Source: Staphylococcus equorum
GTDB lineage: Bacteria > Bacillota > Bacilli > Staphylococcales > Staphylococcaceae
Direction: 5' to 3'
Length of the DNA: 64,000 nt
Assembly: GCF_029531845.1 (NCBI RefSeq)
Contig: NZ_JAMBPV010000001.1
Location: 186,001 to 250,000 of the forward strand
This document shows, piece after piece, positions 26,422 through 38,050 of the stretch (the first letter of the stretch is position 1; each line of letters starts with the position of its first letter). Made by a program: the position numbers and the translations under genes. The notes beneath the pieces were generated by a model, which saw only the letters and a list, made by a program, of their open reading frames with translations, was not told the origin of the DNA and ran no database searches.

Positions 26422-28023
26422 TTATAGTCCCCCCTTTTCTGAATAATTTATAACGACTGAAAATGTCACATTGCCTTCTACATTAGAAGCTACATTTATT
26501 TCCCCGTTAAGTTTCTCTACGCTTTGTTGAACAAGGTGCAACCCATAGCCTCTATGCTCCCCTTTAGAAGAGTAGCCTTTTTCAAAAATTTGATGCGCTA
26601 ATTCACTTTTTAGCCCTAAACCTGAATCCACAATATCTATAATTAATGCGTTATTTATATATTTCAAATGTACATCGATTGTTTTCTCTCTAACAGGAGA
26701 TGCTTTTAAAGAATCTATACTATTATCTATTAAGTTACCTATAATCGTAATCATTTCATGAGTAATATATGACTGCTTTGGTTCAGGAATCACTGTATGG
26801 CTGTTAATAGACAATTTAATATTCTGTTCTCTCGCCAAACTTAATTTGCCAATTAAGAAGCCAGCTAACACAGGATCTTTAATCTTCGACGTAATACTAC
26901 CATTCTCTTGGCTGCCTAGTTCAACAATCTCATGTATATACTGTTTTAAATCCTCATAATGTTCCATTTGCAGCAGGCCAGAAATCACGTGCAACCTGTT
27001 ACTAAACTCGTGTGACTGCGCACGTAATGTATCAGCATATGTCTTCACACCTACTAACTGTTCTGAAAGTTTGTTCACCTCTGTCTTGTCTCTAAATGTT
27101 GAAATTGCACCAACAATTTCATTATTTACAACCAGTGGCACTCTATTAACCAAGATCTTCACTCCATTAATATTTTGTTCCTTGTCCAATTCTGGTTTAC
27201 CTAACTCGAGTACTTTTGGTAGTTGTGTAGACTCCATATAATCATCAATCTTCATGCCAATTGGATTGCCTTTTAAATTTGCCTTATTAAATATATCCAT
27301 CGCTGATTTATTCACTAAATTAATCTTACCTTCTTTATCAACAGCAACGATACCTTCATGAACAGATTGCAACATCGTGTTCCTTTCTCCAAGTATCTTA
27401 GCAATATTCGACGGTTCTAAACCAAGTAAAATCTTCTTAATATATCTAGACAGTAAATATGCACCAATGGCACCGACAATAAGTCCAACAATTGACCCAA
27501 TGATAATTTGCTTATTCCCATCTGCAAGTGCTTCAGAAACACTTTTCATCGGTACACCAACGGCAACTACTCCAACTTGCTTACCATCAGCATAAACAGG
27601 TGTAAATGACCTTAATGATTCACCGAGTGTCCCTTTAGAAATCGAAGCACTCTCTTTACCATGCAGTGCGTTTGTTTCATCGCCACCTTTAAAATGTTTA
27701 CCAATTAACCTTTCATTAGGATGTGATTTTCGTATTCCATTCATATCCATCACAACAATAAAACTCACATCCGTTGATTGTTGTATTTCAGATACATATG
27801 TTTGTATTCTGTTATCATCGTCACCTTTTTTCAAAGTAGATTGAACAATATCAGACTGAGCAACCGTCTTACCAATTACTTCAGCCTTCTCTTCAGTTGT
27901 TTTATGTATAGTATCTTTAATTGTCTTACTAATCAATACACTTGTAATAAGTAATGAAAATAACACTACAATACATACCACAATAACGATCAATGTACTT
28001 AACTTTAGCCTCTGTTTCTTCAA
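26422..28023 (-). CDS. Sensor histidine kinase of the CitA/DcuS/MaeK type
   Basis: 533 residues. One transmembrane helix at about 10-32, a periplasmic-type PAS (sCACHE) sensor domain to about 170 containing a SHPNERLIGKHFKGGDE segment, a second helix about 175-197, a cytosolic PAS (about 210-320), then HSHEFSNRLHVISGLLQM-like His box and the ATPase (IGNLIDNSIDSL; DSGLGL; GYGLHLVQQ). The layout is that of C4-dicarboxylate/citrate sensors; the linked genes suggest malate. TTG start at 28023 behind AAAGGCGG. Confidence 0.9.
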   Translation of the reverse strand: MKKQRLKLSTLIVIVVCIVVLFSLLITSVLISKTIKDTIHKTTEEKAEVIGKTVAQSDIVQSTLKKGDDDNRIQTYVSEIQQSTDVSFIVVMDMNGIRKSHPNERLIGKHFKGGDETNALHGKESASISKGTLGESLRSFTPVYADGKQVGVVAVGVPMKSVSEALADGNKQIIIGSIVGLIVGAIGAYLLSRYIKKILLGLEPSNIAKILGERNTMLQSVHEGIVAVDKEGKINLVNKSAMDIFNKANLKGNPIGMKIDDYMESTQLPKVLELGKPELDKEQNINGVKILVNRVPLVVNNEIVGAISTFRDKTEVNKLSEQLVGVKTYADTLRAQSHEFSNRLHVISGLLQMEHYEDLKQYIHEIVELGSQENGSITSKIKDPVLAGFLIGKLSLAREQNIKLSINSHTVIPEPKQSYITHEMITIIGNLIDNSIDSLKASPVREKTIDVHLKYINNALIIDIVDSGLGLKSELAHQIFEKGYSSKGEHRGYGLHLVQQSVEKLNGEINVASNVEGNVTFSVVINYSEKGGL

Positions 28024-28299
28024 AGCCCTAAACCGCCTTTAATTATTAAAATTTATACATATAATTATTAGAAATATATCATACTTTCTAGAATTAATTA
28101 GTATAAGTTTTAAATATGAAATTTAATAGAATAATAATATAATTTGAAAAAAGACCGTAAATACGCCCTTAAACAAGAGTTTATCTAAAGTATTGTGTGG
28201 GCTTAACTTTATGTTTTATTTGCTAAATTACGTTTTAAAACTTAAACTTAGCTTGAATGTTAGGAGAACGATTTTTAAATTTTTAATGGAGTGAAATGC

Positions 28300-29034
28300 A
28301 TGAATGACAGGATTGAACAATTCAAAAATATCATTAATGATTCTCATAAAATCACGTTTTTTACAGGGGCAGGTGTATCTGTCGCAAGTGGCGTCCCAGA
28401 TTTTCGTTCTATGGGTGGGTTATTTGATGAAATTTCAAAGGATGGCTACGCGCCTGAATATTTATTAAGTACGGATTATCTTCAAGATGACCCAGTAGGA
28501 TTTGTTGATTTTTATCATAAACGTTTACTTATAGCTGATAAGCAACCGAACCTTGTTCATCAATGGATTGCTCAATTAGAACAAAACAAACGTTCATTAG
28601 GGGTTATTACCCAAAACATCGACGGTCTGCATTCTGATGCGGGTAGTCTTAATGTAGACGAACTGCATGGTACGTTAAATCAATTCTATTGTATTGACTG
28701 CCATAAGGAATATTTCAAAAATCATATTATGGAGCATCGTTTACGCGAGTGTAAAGCGTGTGGTAATCCCATTAGACCTGATATTGTACTTTATGGGGAA
28801 TTATTAAATCAAAATACGATATATAATGCACTGGATAAAATAACAGAAGCTGATACTTTAGTCGTCTTAGGTTCATCACTCGTAGTCCAACCAGCAGCAG
28901 GACTTATTTCGAGCTTTCAAGGACAGAACCTAGTTATCATTAATAAAGACCCTACACCTTATGATAACCACGCAACTTTAGTCATTCATGACGACATGGT
29001 CAAAGTGGTTAACGAACTAGAATATGTAGAGTGA
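28300..29034 (+). CDS. Sir2-family NAD-dependent protein deacylase
   Basis: 244 residues from ATG 28300, behind GGAG; a GTG nine bases upstream is less likely. [16 protein letters not shown] is the NAD-binding loop, [12 protein letters not shown] supplies the catalytic His region, and CIDCHKEY...[10 protein letters not shown] holds the four zinc cysteines. It removes acyl groups from lysines with NAD. No macrodomain, GcvH-like or lipoate ligase genes are adjacent, so it is not the SirTM ADP-ribosylation operon. Confidence 0.92.
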   Translation: MNDRIEQFKNIINDSHKITFFTGAGVSVASGVPDFRSMGGLFDEISKDGYAPEYLLSTDYLQDDPVGFVDFYHKRLLIADKQPNLVHQWIAQLEQNKRSLGVITQNIDGLHSDAGSLNVDELHGTLNQFYCIDCHKEYFKNHIMEHRLRECKACGNPIRPDIVLYGELLNQNTIYNALDKITEADTLVVLGSSLVVQPAAGLISSFQGQNLVIINKDPTPYDNHATLVIHDDMVKVVNELEYVE

Positions 29035-29067
29035 GTTATGTAGTGAAGTGAAAGCATTTATAAAAAA

Positions 29068-29095
29068 GAGAACGCGTTTTATAAGACGCGTTCTC
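29068..29095. terminator. Bidirectional terminator between sirtuin and bglA
   Basis: GAGAACGCG / CGCGTTCTC stem with an A-run on one side and a T-rich tail on the other. Confidence 0.85.
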
Positions 29096-29118
29096 CTTTG
29101 CATTTATTTTTAGATAAG

Positions 29119-32411
<3,293 letters not shown>

Positions 32412-32437
32412 TTCTATCACTCCCGCCTTATTTAGAA

Positions 32438-32513
32438 CAAAAAAACGAGACCTAAACCACAAATAGATACACTTATCCCAAGATAAATTCATCTATTAAT
32501 GGTTTAGGTCTCG
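32438..32513 (-). terminator. Leader terminator of bglP, antitermination-controlled
   Basis: On the minus strand CGAGACCTAAACC (32513-32501) pairs with GGTTTAGGTCTCG (about 32457-32445) and is followed by TTTTTTT. Its left arm overlaps the RAT, so the two structures exclude each other. Confidence 0.9.
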
Positions 32514-32534
32514 CCTGCCGAACAGTCACAATCC
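32507..32534 (-). promoter_or_regulatory. Ribonucleic antiterminator (RAT) bound by LicT
   Basis: Read on the minus strand, GGATTGTGACTGTTCGGCAGG followed by CGAGACC matches the LicT/BglG RAT consensus (GGATTGTTACTG...GCAGGC). Active LicT stabilises it and prevents the overlapping terminator from forming. Confidence 0.92.
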
Positions 32535-32571
32535 TAAACAATTAATTGTTTATTTTGTTTTATTAACACTA

Positions 32572-32607
32572 AATATAGCACATAATCATTAATTGTCAAC
32601 GCTTTCA
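32572..32607 (-). promoter_or_regulatory. bglP promoter with overlapping cre site
   Basis: Minus strand: cre TGAAAGCGTTGACA (32607-32594) fits the CcpA consensus and overlaps the -35 TTGACA (32599-32594); a 16-bp spacer leads to TATATT (32577-32572). The cre also overlaps the last codons of licT. CcpA would repress the operon in glucose. Confidence 0.85.
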
Positions 32608-33431
32608 TTTCTAGAAATTAATCTTTGTATATGAATGGTTAAGTACAAGGCTTCGTCTTTTGTCATTTCATATTGATACTTTTTCATTAAAAATACTTCG
32701 ATTTTCTTCACACACTTAAACGCATTTTTATACTTCTCTTTTACAATATCGTAAAGTTCAATTTCACTCGTATTGAGTGGGTTCTCCGACAGAATACGTT
32801 GTGCAAGAAACTTTAAATGTGTCACAAATCTGAAGTAAGTTAAGCTTTCTTCATCAAAATCTAATCTAAAGTGATACTTCACTAAACTTAAAATGTTCTG
32901 TACCATTTCAGTTACTTGATTATAATCTGCTAAGTTATTATGCTCTGCATTTAACAAATGAATTGCGATAAAACCCGCTTCATCTTCTGGTAATTTAGCG
33001 CCTGCAATTTCTTCAATCCAGTCCAAGCCACGCATCCCAATCTCATACTCAGTTGGATAGAACTTTTTTATTTCCCATAATAAGCCATTTTTTATTGCCA
33101 TACCTTCTTGTTGACGCTCAATCGCAAAGTTAATATGATCAGTGAGTGCAACATAAATCGTATCACTTAACTCTTTATGATATTCGATTTTTGCAACTTC
33201 AATAATCTTCTCAACTGCTTGCACAACCTCAATTGGCACTTCAATTAATAACGTTTTGAAACGGTCTGATATTTCTTGGTTACTTAAATCAAAAATTTTA
33301 TCAATCTTTGATTCTTCTACAATATCCCCTTCTTGTTTCTGAAACCCAATCCCTTTACCCATAACAACATGTTCCTGGTTGTTTTGAGTGACACTGATAA
33401 CATTATTATTTATGATTTTATTTATTTTCAT
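32589..33431 (-). CDS. licT: BglG/LicT-family transcriptional antiterminator
   Basis: 280 residues. RNA-binding CAT domain at 1-55 (NNNVISVTQNNQEHVVMGKGIGFQ), PRD1 about 65-170 (conserved His in LTDHINFAIER) and PRD2 about 175-275 (IHLLNAEHNN; LTIHIQRLI). It binds the RAT upstream of bglP and is tuned by PTS phosphorylation of its PRD histidines. First gene of the licT-bglP-bglA cluster. Confidence 0.93.
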   Translation of the reverse strand: MKINKIINNNVISVTQNNQEHVVMGKGIGFQKQEGDIVEESKIDKIFDLSNQEISDRFKTLLIEVPIEVVQAVEKIIEVAKIEYHKELSDTIYVALTDHINFAIERQQEGMAIKNGLLWEIKKFYPTEYEIGMRGLDWIEEIAGAKLPEDEAGFIAIHLLNAEHNNLADYNQVTEMVQNILSLVKYHFRLDFDEESLTYFRFVTHLKFLAQRILSENPLNTSEIELYDIVKEKYKNAFKCVKKIEVFLMKKYQYEMTKDEALYLTIHIQRLISRNESVDN

Positions 33432-33486
33432 ATGACACCCCTTAATGTAGTATATTGTGCCATATCGGTAGAATGAATATCAACTC

Positions 33487-33500
33487 TGTAAACGCTATGA
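33487..33500 (-). promoter_or_regulatory. Possible second cre, upstream of licT
   Basis: TGTAAACGCTATGA matches the cre consensus (TGWAANCGNTNWCA) except one base, 56 bp before the licT start. Confidence 0.45.
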
Positions 33501-33590
33501 CCACTGTGCCATTTTCTATTATCAAATTAATATCTTTATTAAACGACCGAATTGGATGTTCAGTCATAATTTCATGGGAAGTCATATTCA

Positions 33591-33621
33591 TTGACCTAAA
33601 GTATACTTTAAGGTCTATTAT
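33591..33621 (+). promoter_or_regulatory. MerR-type promoter of the alcohol dehydrogenase gene
   Basis: TTGACC (33591-33596), a 19-bp spacer, and TATTAT (33616-33621). The spacer is filled by a 23-bp near-perfect palindrome (33593-33615, core TAAAGTATACTTTA). A 19-bp spacer with a central palindrome is the hallmark of MerR-family activated promoters, such as AdhR/NmlR aldehyde responders. Confidence 0.8.
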
Positions 33622-33680
33622 GAACAATGAAGAATATCAATAGAAATATTCTGAAGTACGAATAATGGAGGAATTAATAT

Positions 33681-34721
33681 ATGTTAAATGTTAAAGCTAG
33701 AGCTGTAAATAGTCCAGATTCTGATTTTTATGCTACGGAAATTAAAAGACGTGATCTTGATACAAACGATGTTTTGATAGAAATTAAATATGCAGGCATA
33801 TGCCATTCTGATATTCATACTGCACATGGAGAATGGGGACCTGTTAATTATCCATTAGTGCCAGGTCATGAAATCGCAGGAATTGTTAAAGAAGTCGGTT
33901 CTGAAGTCAGCAAATATCAAATAGATGACCGTGTCGGCGTAGGTTGCATGGTAGACTCTTGTGGAGAATGTGTTCATTGTCAAAATGGCGAAGAACAATA
34001 CTGTCTAAAAGGAAACGTCGGTACATATGCAGGTACAGACAGATATGGTGAACCAACTCAAGGTGGATACTCAACACATATCGTAGTACATGAAGATTTT
34101 GTATTACGTATTCCTGATAATATTGGTTTAGATGCTGCTGCACCTTTACTTTGTGCTGGCATTACGACTTATTCACCTTTAAATCATTGGAATGCAAATG
34201 AAGATAAAAAGGTAGCAGTTATAGGTATGGGTGGACTTGGACACATGGCTGTTCAAATTGCACATGCTATGGGTGCTGAAGTAACTGTATTATCAAGAAC
34301 ATTAAACAAAGAAGAAGATGGTTTGAAATTAGGTGCTTCACATTATTATGCAACAAGTGATGAATCAACGTTTGAAACACTTGCAAGCTCATTTGATTTA
34401 ATTATTAATACAGTAAGTGCTAATCTGAAATTGGATGATTACCTTAAATTATTAGCGTTAGACGGCACCATCGTTAATGTTGGGGCACCCGCAGAGCCTA
34501 TATCATTACATGTAGCAAATTTAATTGGTCATCGTAGATCATTTGCTGGTTCAGCTATTGGCGGTATAAGAGAAACTCAGGAAATGTTAGATTTCTGTTC
34601 AAAACACAACATTGAACCTCAAATCGAATTAATTTCAGCTGATCAAATTGATGATGCCTATAAGAGAGTGTTAGCTTCAGATGTTAAATATCGCTTTGTA
34701 ATTGATACAAGTACTATGTAA
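33681..34721 (+). CDS. Zinc-dependent NAD(P) alcohol dehydrogenase (cinnamyl-alcohol/YahK type)
   Basis: 346 residues. [15 protein letters not shown] and [10 protein letters not shown] contain the catalytic zinc ligands Cys and His-Glu, C-x2-C-x2-C-x7-C ([15 protein letters not shown]) the structural zinc site, and [15 protein letters not shown] the nucleotide fold. It reduces aldehydes or oxidises alcohols. The MerR-type promoter suggests induction by aldehyde stress, as for B. subtilis AdhR-controlled adhA. Ribosome binding site GGAGGAA. Confidence 0.92.
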   Translation: MLNVKARAVNSPDSDFYATEIKRRDLDTNDVLIEIKYAGICHSDIHTAHGEWGPVNYPLVPGHEIAGIVKEVGSEVSKYQIDDRVGVGCMVDSCGECVHCQNGEEQYCLKGNVGTYAGTDRYGEPTQGGYSTHIVVHEDFVLRIPDNIGLDAAAPLLCAGITTYSPLNHWNANEDKKVAVIGMGGLGHMAVQIAHAMGAEVTVLSRTLNKEEDGLKLGASHYYATSDESTFETLASSFDLIINTVSANLKLDDYLKLLALDGTIVNVGAPAEPISLHVANLIGHRRSFAGSAIGGIRETQEMLDFCSKHNIEPQIELISADQIDDAYKRVLASDVKYRFVIDTSTM

Positions 34722-34730
34722 TATTTTTGA

Positions 34731-34850
34731 AAGGGAGTGGGACAGAAATCTAATTTTTCTAATAAAATTTCGTCGTCCCACCCCGGCACAGCTGACTAGA
34801 ACTGAAAAAAGCTTGATATAAGCGCATTTTCAATTCAGTCAGCCACTGCC
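34731..34850 (-). repeat. Dispersed structured repeat, copy B
   Basis: Inverse orientation to copy A. GGGAGTGGGACAGAAATCTAA pairs in its first part with the GTCCCACCCC side, and the arms AGCTGACTAGAACTGAAAA and TTTTCAATTCAGTCAGC form the second stem. It follows the dehydrogenase stop and may act as its 3' end. Confidence 0.75.
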
Positions 34851-34963
34851 AATATAAAAAATGACAGATATTCTTGTAATCATCATGACCACGGCGGAAA
34901 AGTCACACCAAATGGAGATATTTTTATAAATTTTGTCTAATTGTTATTTTTCTTCGGGCGGAC

Positions 34964-35413
34964 TTAGAATTGATTTGAGTGATTTTTATTCCATTCCATA
35001 AAATATTCATATTCTTGAGTTTCTTCTTCAAAATCTTTAGATATAATTTCAAAATTATGTTTTAGATAAAATTTAGTAGCTCTAACATTCTTCTCATATA
35101 CATATAACTTCAGCATATTATAATCAGTTTTTAATTTTTGCAGGAACAACTTTCCTATACCTTTATTACGATAACTAGCATTGATAAAAATCCCTGCAAT
35201 ATAATTTTCATATAATCCAGCAAACCCAACTATTTGATTATTCTCGTAGTACACATAAATGGTTGAATCAGGAAACATCTTTTTTACTCTATCTAGATTT
35301 CCAATCCAATAATCACGATTTATAAAACTATGAGCATCTAAATTCGAATTTAGCCAAATATTTGAAATCATTTCTTTTGATTCAGAGTCTAACATGGCTA
35401 GTTTTTTTATCAT
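34964..35413 (-). CDS. GNAT-family N-acetyltransferase
   Basis: 149 residues from ATG 35413 behind AAGGGA. INASYRNKGIGKLFLQKL is the acetyl-CoA pyrophosphate-binding motif A (RxxGxG/A), and KLYVYEKNVRATKFYLKHNFE the following beta-alpha segment. Substrate unknown. Last gene of a minus-strand group with an MFS transporter. Confidence 0.85.
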   Translation of the reverse strand: MIKKLAMLDSESKEMISNIWLNSNLDAHSFINRDYWIGNLDRVKKMFPDSTIYVYYENNQIVGFAGLYENYIAGIFINASYRNKGIGKLFLQKLKTDYNMLKLYVYEKNVRATKFYLKHNFEIISKDFEEETQEYEYFMEWNKNHSNQF

Positions 35414-35477
35414 TAACAATGCTCCCTTCAATTAAATCATCTTATTATTTTCCACATCTTCTAAGATTATTTTAAAA

Positions 35478-36659
35478 TCAAACATTCCTTTTTAAACGAC
35501 TATTTTCATTATAACTAAGTAAAAACAAACCATTTGCTAGTATGAAAATCAAAGCTATTATCACATACAGTGTGTGTAGTGATATGGTCTCCAATAATAA
35601 TGAAGCTGAATAACCAGCAATTGGTATAGTACCCCAAGTAAATAAATATATAGTAGAATTTACTTTACCTCTTATGTTTTCAGGAACAATTTCATATTGA
35701 ACTGTGGTTCTTAAAACACTTCCAAAACTTCTACAGAGATATCCTAAAAATACACCTAAGAAAAATAAATATGATTTTGAAATAAGTAATAAAAATGGAA
35801 TACTTAAAATGAGGTTTACTACTCCTATTGATTTTTCAAAGCTAAACTTTTTAATCATTATATTAGGAAGTACCGAGCCAACTATAGCTCCAAATGAAAG
35901 CAATCCTATTATAATTCCTGCTAATTTATTACTTAACTCTAAATATCTTACTAAGTATAAAACCATGGTATTTGTAAGTATTGTCATTGAAAAATTAATC
36001 CCCATTGTAACGATGATTATCAAAATGAGTTTTCTATTTTTAAAAATATATTTTAACGAATTGAAATTAATATTGTCACTATTCTGATTAACATCTTTTT
36101 TATACGAATTTACATCCAATCTTCTTAATTTGTAAGTATAAATTAAGAGGTTTAGCATCTGCAAAAACAGCAATATAAACATAGCTACAGTTATACTATT
36201 AGTTAACGTAAAAGTTATTATTGGAGATATAAAATTAACTACTGATCTAACTAATTGAACTAAACTATTAATAGAAGTTAAATCTTCATTAAAATAATCT
36301 GGAATTAAAACGCTAGTATTAATTTCTAAGACACTTGAAGATAAACTCATTACAACAATAATAATAAATACAATCGCAAAGTCATTCATGTTACGCAGTA
36401 CAGTGAAAATAAAAATCAAATTAAACATGATATAGACTAAATATGTGAATATGGGGACTGTCACACTAGAAAATTCATCAATAAGATAGCCTGAGAATTT
36501 ACTAAATATGATAAAGCCTATTGAGTAAGTTGAGGTGAGGAACACTATTTTAGAATCAGAGAATTGCCACGACGTTATACCGATCAGTGGTATGAGATAA
36601 ATAATCATGTCATTTATCAATAATCGATTAAATTCAGTAAAGATAAAGTTATTGCGCAT
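35478..36659 (-). CDS. MFS transporter (macrolide-efflux/enterobactin-exporter-like)
   Basis: 393 residues and 11-12 helices. The segment NSLVQLVRSVVNFISPIITF and the C-terminal EIVPENIRGKVNSTIYLFTWGTIPIAGY are typical of MFS_3-type exporters. Its ATG lies inside the end of a 61-codon gene (11-bp overlap) and lacks a strong ribosome binding site, so translation is probably coupled. Confidence 0.82.
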   Translation of the reverse strand: MRNNFIFTEFNRLLINDMIIYLIPLIGITSWQFSDSKIVFLTSTYSIGFIIFSKFSGYLIDEFSSVTVPIFTYLVYIMFNLIFIFTVLRNMNDFAIVFIIIVVMSLSSSVLEINTSVLIPDYFNEDLTSINSLVQLVRSVVNFISPIITFTLTNSITVAMFILLFLQMLNLLIYTYKLRRLDVNSYKKDVNQNSDNINFNSLKYIFKNRKLILIIIVTMGINFSMTILTNTMVLYLVRYLELSNKLAGIIIGLLSFGAIVGSVLPNIMIKKFSFEKSIGVVNLILSIPFLLLISKSYLFFLGVFLGYLCRSFGSVLRTTVQYEIVPENIRGKVNSTIYLFTWGTIPIAGYSASLLLETISLHTLYVIIALIFILANGLFLLSYNENSRLKRNV

Positions 36660-36834
36660 TTTTCAACTTTCTCGAATACATAGTCTTAGAATGTAACTTT
36701 TCGAAAAACTTTATTATATCTTTATATAGAATCTTTGAGTCTATACTCAAACGCTTATAAAGACCGGCAGCAACCTCATCAATAGCTTCATTATTTTGTT
36801 CTTTCATAATTAATCTACTCATGCTTCTTAACAT
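36649..36834 (-). CDS. Small protein of 61 residues, unknown
   Basis: ATG 36834 follows AGAGGGG with good spacing, and the gene overlaps the MFS start, which supports its reality. The product is charged and predicted helical (EVAAGLYKRLSIDSKILYKD) with a basic C-terminus. No family recognised; a leader, a regulator or an immunity-like peptide for the exporter are all open. Confidence 0.5.
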   Translation of the reverse strand: MLRSMSRLIMKEQNNEAIDEVAAGLYKRLSIDSKILYKDIIKFFEKLHSKTMYSRKLKNAQ

Positions 36835-36946
36835 GTTATCCCCTCTTTTAACACGAAGTAAAATTACAATTTTATTTTATATCGATTTGTGTTGTTCATC
36901 AACAATATTATAATTTTAATTTCTATTGAATGAGCAACTCCCTTCA

Positions 36947-36984
36947 TAAAAAAACACTTTCGTTTGAATTCAACGAAAGTGTTT
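36947..36984 (-). terminator. Terminator of the sugar operon (left twin)
   Basis: AAACACTTTCGTTTGAATTC / GAATTCAACGAAAGTGTTT hairpin with A- and T-runs. Nearly the same sequence ends the rpiR-type gene at 41788-41844. Confidence 0.85.
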
Positions 36985-37114
36985 AAATTTAATTCTATCT
37001 TTATCATCTATAACATAAAATGAAGATAAAAGACCTAATAGTTATCTCTATTCAAAATTTAATTTCCAATTATATAGTAATTAATTTCAAGAATAATGCA
37101 CAGAATGCTTATCT

Positions 37115-38050
37115 TTATTTTATTGAAGTAGCTACTTTATTAACTAAATCATTCAGGTTATTTATATTATTAACTCCTATTTCATTTAACCAATCTTTCG
37201 CTTTTTCATTTCCTTCACTATAACCCTCAGTAGCACCACCCCATGTGGCTCTTCCGCATAACACACCGTTAAAAGTAGAATCGGACTCACTAGCAAATCT
37301 TAGTGTTTCTTGGAATAACTCCGGTGCCACACCAGCGCTTAAGAATATAAAAGGGAGTTGGGTTGCATTTGATTGTTCTTTAAAATAACTACTTGCTTCT
37401 TTTTGAGTATACACACTTTCATTCGTAGTGTAACCTCCCACATAATTCATATTAACAGGCACTTCGACTTTCAAAATATCTACATTAAACCTTGATTCAC
37501 TATACTTTTTCATCGCGTTTATAACCTTTTTAGGTTTAACTTTAGCAAATTCACTGCCTTTTTCATTACCAATTGTATCGTCGTAAGTTAAAATTTCTAA
37601 GAAAAATGGAATGTCTTCCCCTACACATTCACTTCCTACACGTTCAACAAACGCTTCTTTTTGAGTATTGATATTCTCTGATTCATCAACATCCACATAT
37701 ATTAACAATTTAATTGCATCAGCGCCTTGTTCCTTAAGTTTTTTCACTGAACAGTTCGGCACAAGGTCTGGGAGTCTTCCACCCTCTTGCTTATCATAAC
37801 CTGTTTGCTCATATGCTAATATTAACCCGCAAGATCTATCTCGTTTTTGCGCAGCACTGAGACCATATTCAGGATCGAGTAATATACTGGATGCAAAAGG
37901 CGTCAAAGATTCCGAAACAATACTTTTGAAACCTGAAATTGATTTATCTGACGCAGAAGAACCTAGCATTCTTTTTAAAGCTCCTCTTTGATCAATCGCT
38001 AATGCCGTAATAATACCTTTTTCATTAGTTAATTTGTTTAAACTTTTCAT
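37115..38050 (-). CDS. lacD: Tagatose-1,6-bisphosphate aldolase (LacD type)
   Basis: 311 residues, the LacD length. ITALAIDQRGALKRML and VDILKVEVPVNM contain the class I aldolase motif with the Schiff-base Lys. It splits tagatose-1,6-bisphosphate (and usually fructose-1,6-bisphosphate) to DHAP and glyceraldehyde-3-phosphate. Its ATG overlaps the PTS stop by one base. There are no lacA/lacB isomerase genes here, so galactose-6-phosphate is not the obvious source. Confidence 0.9.
   Translation of the reverse strand: MKSLNKLTNEKGIITALAIDQRGALKRMLGSSASDKSISGFKSIVSESLTPFASSILLDPEYGLSAAQKRDRSCGLILAYEQTGYDKQEGGRLPDLVPNCSVKKLKEQGADAIKLLIYVDVDESENINTQKEAFVERVGSECVGEDIPFFLEILTYDDTIGNEKGSEFAKVKPKKVINAMKKYSESRFNVDILKVEVPVNMNYVGGYTTNESVYTQKEASSYFKEQSNATQLPFIFLSAGVAPELFQETLRFASESDSTFNGVLCGRATWGGATEGYSEGNEKAKDWLNEIGVNNINNLNDLVNKVATSIK

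Noticed and set aside
28300..29034. Considered a SirTM-macrodomain ADP-ribosylation operon.
   Set aside because: No macrodomain, GcvH-like or lipoate-ligase genes adjoin; the gene is single.
29041..29062. TGAAAGCATTTATA as a cre site downstream of the sirtuin gene.
   Set aside because: It lacks the central CG and the terminal CA, and lies between convergent genes.
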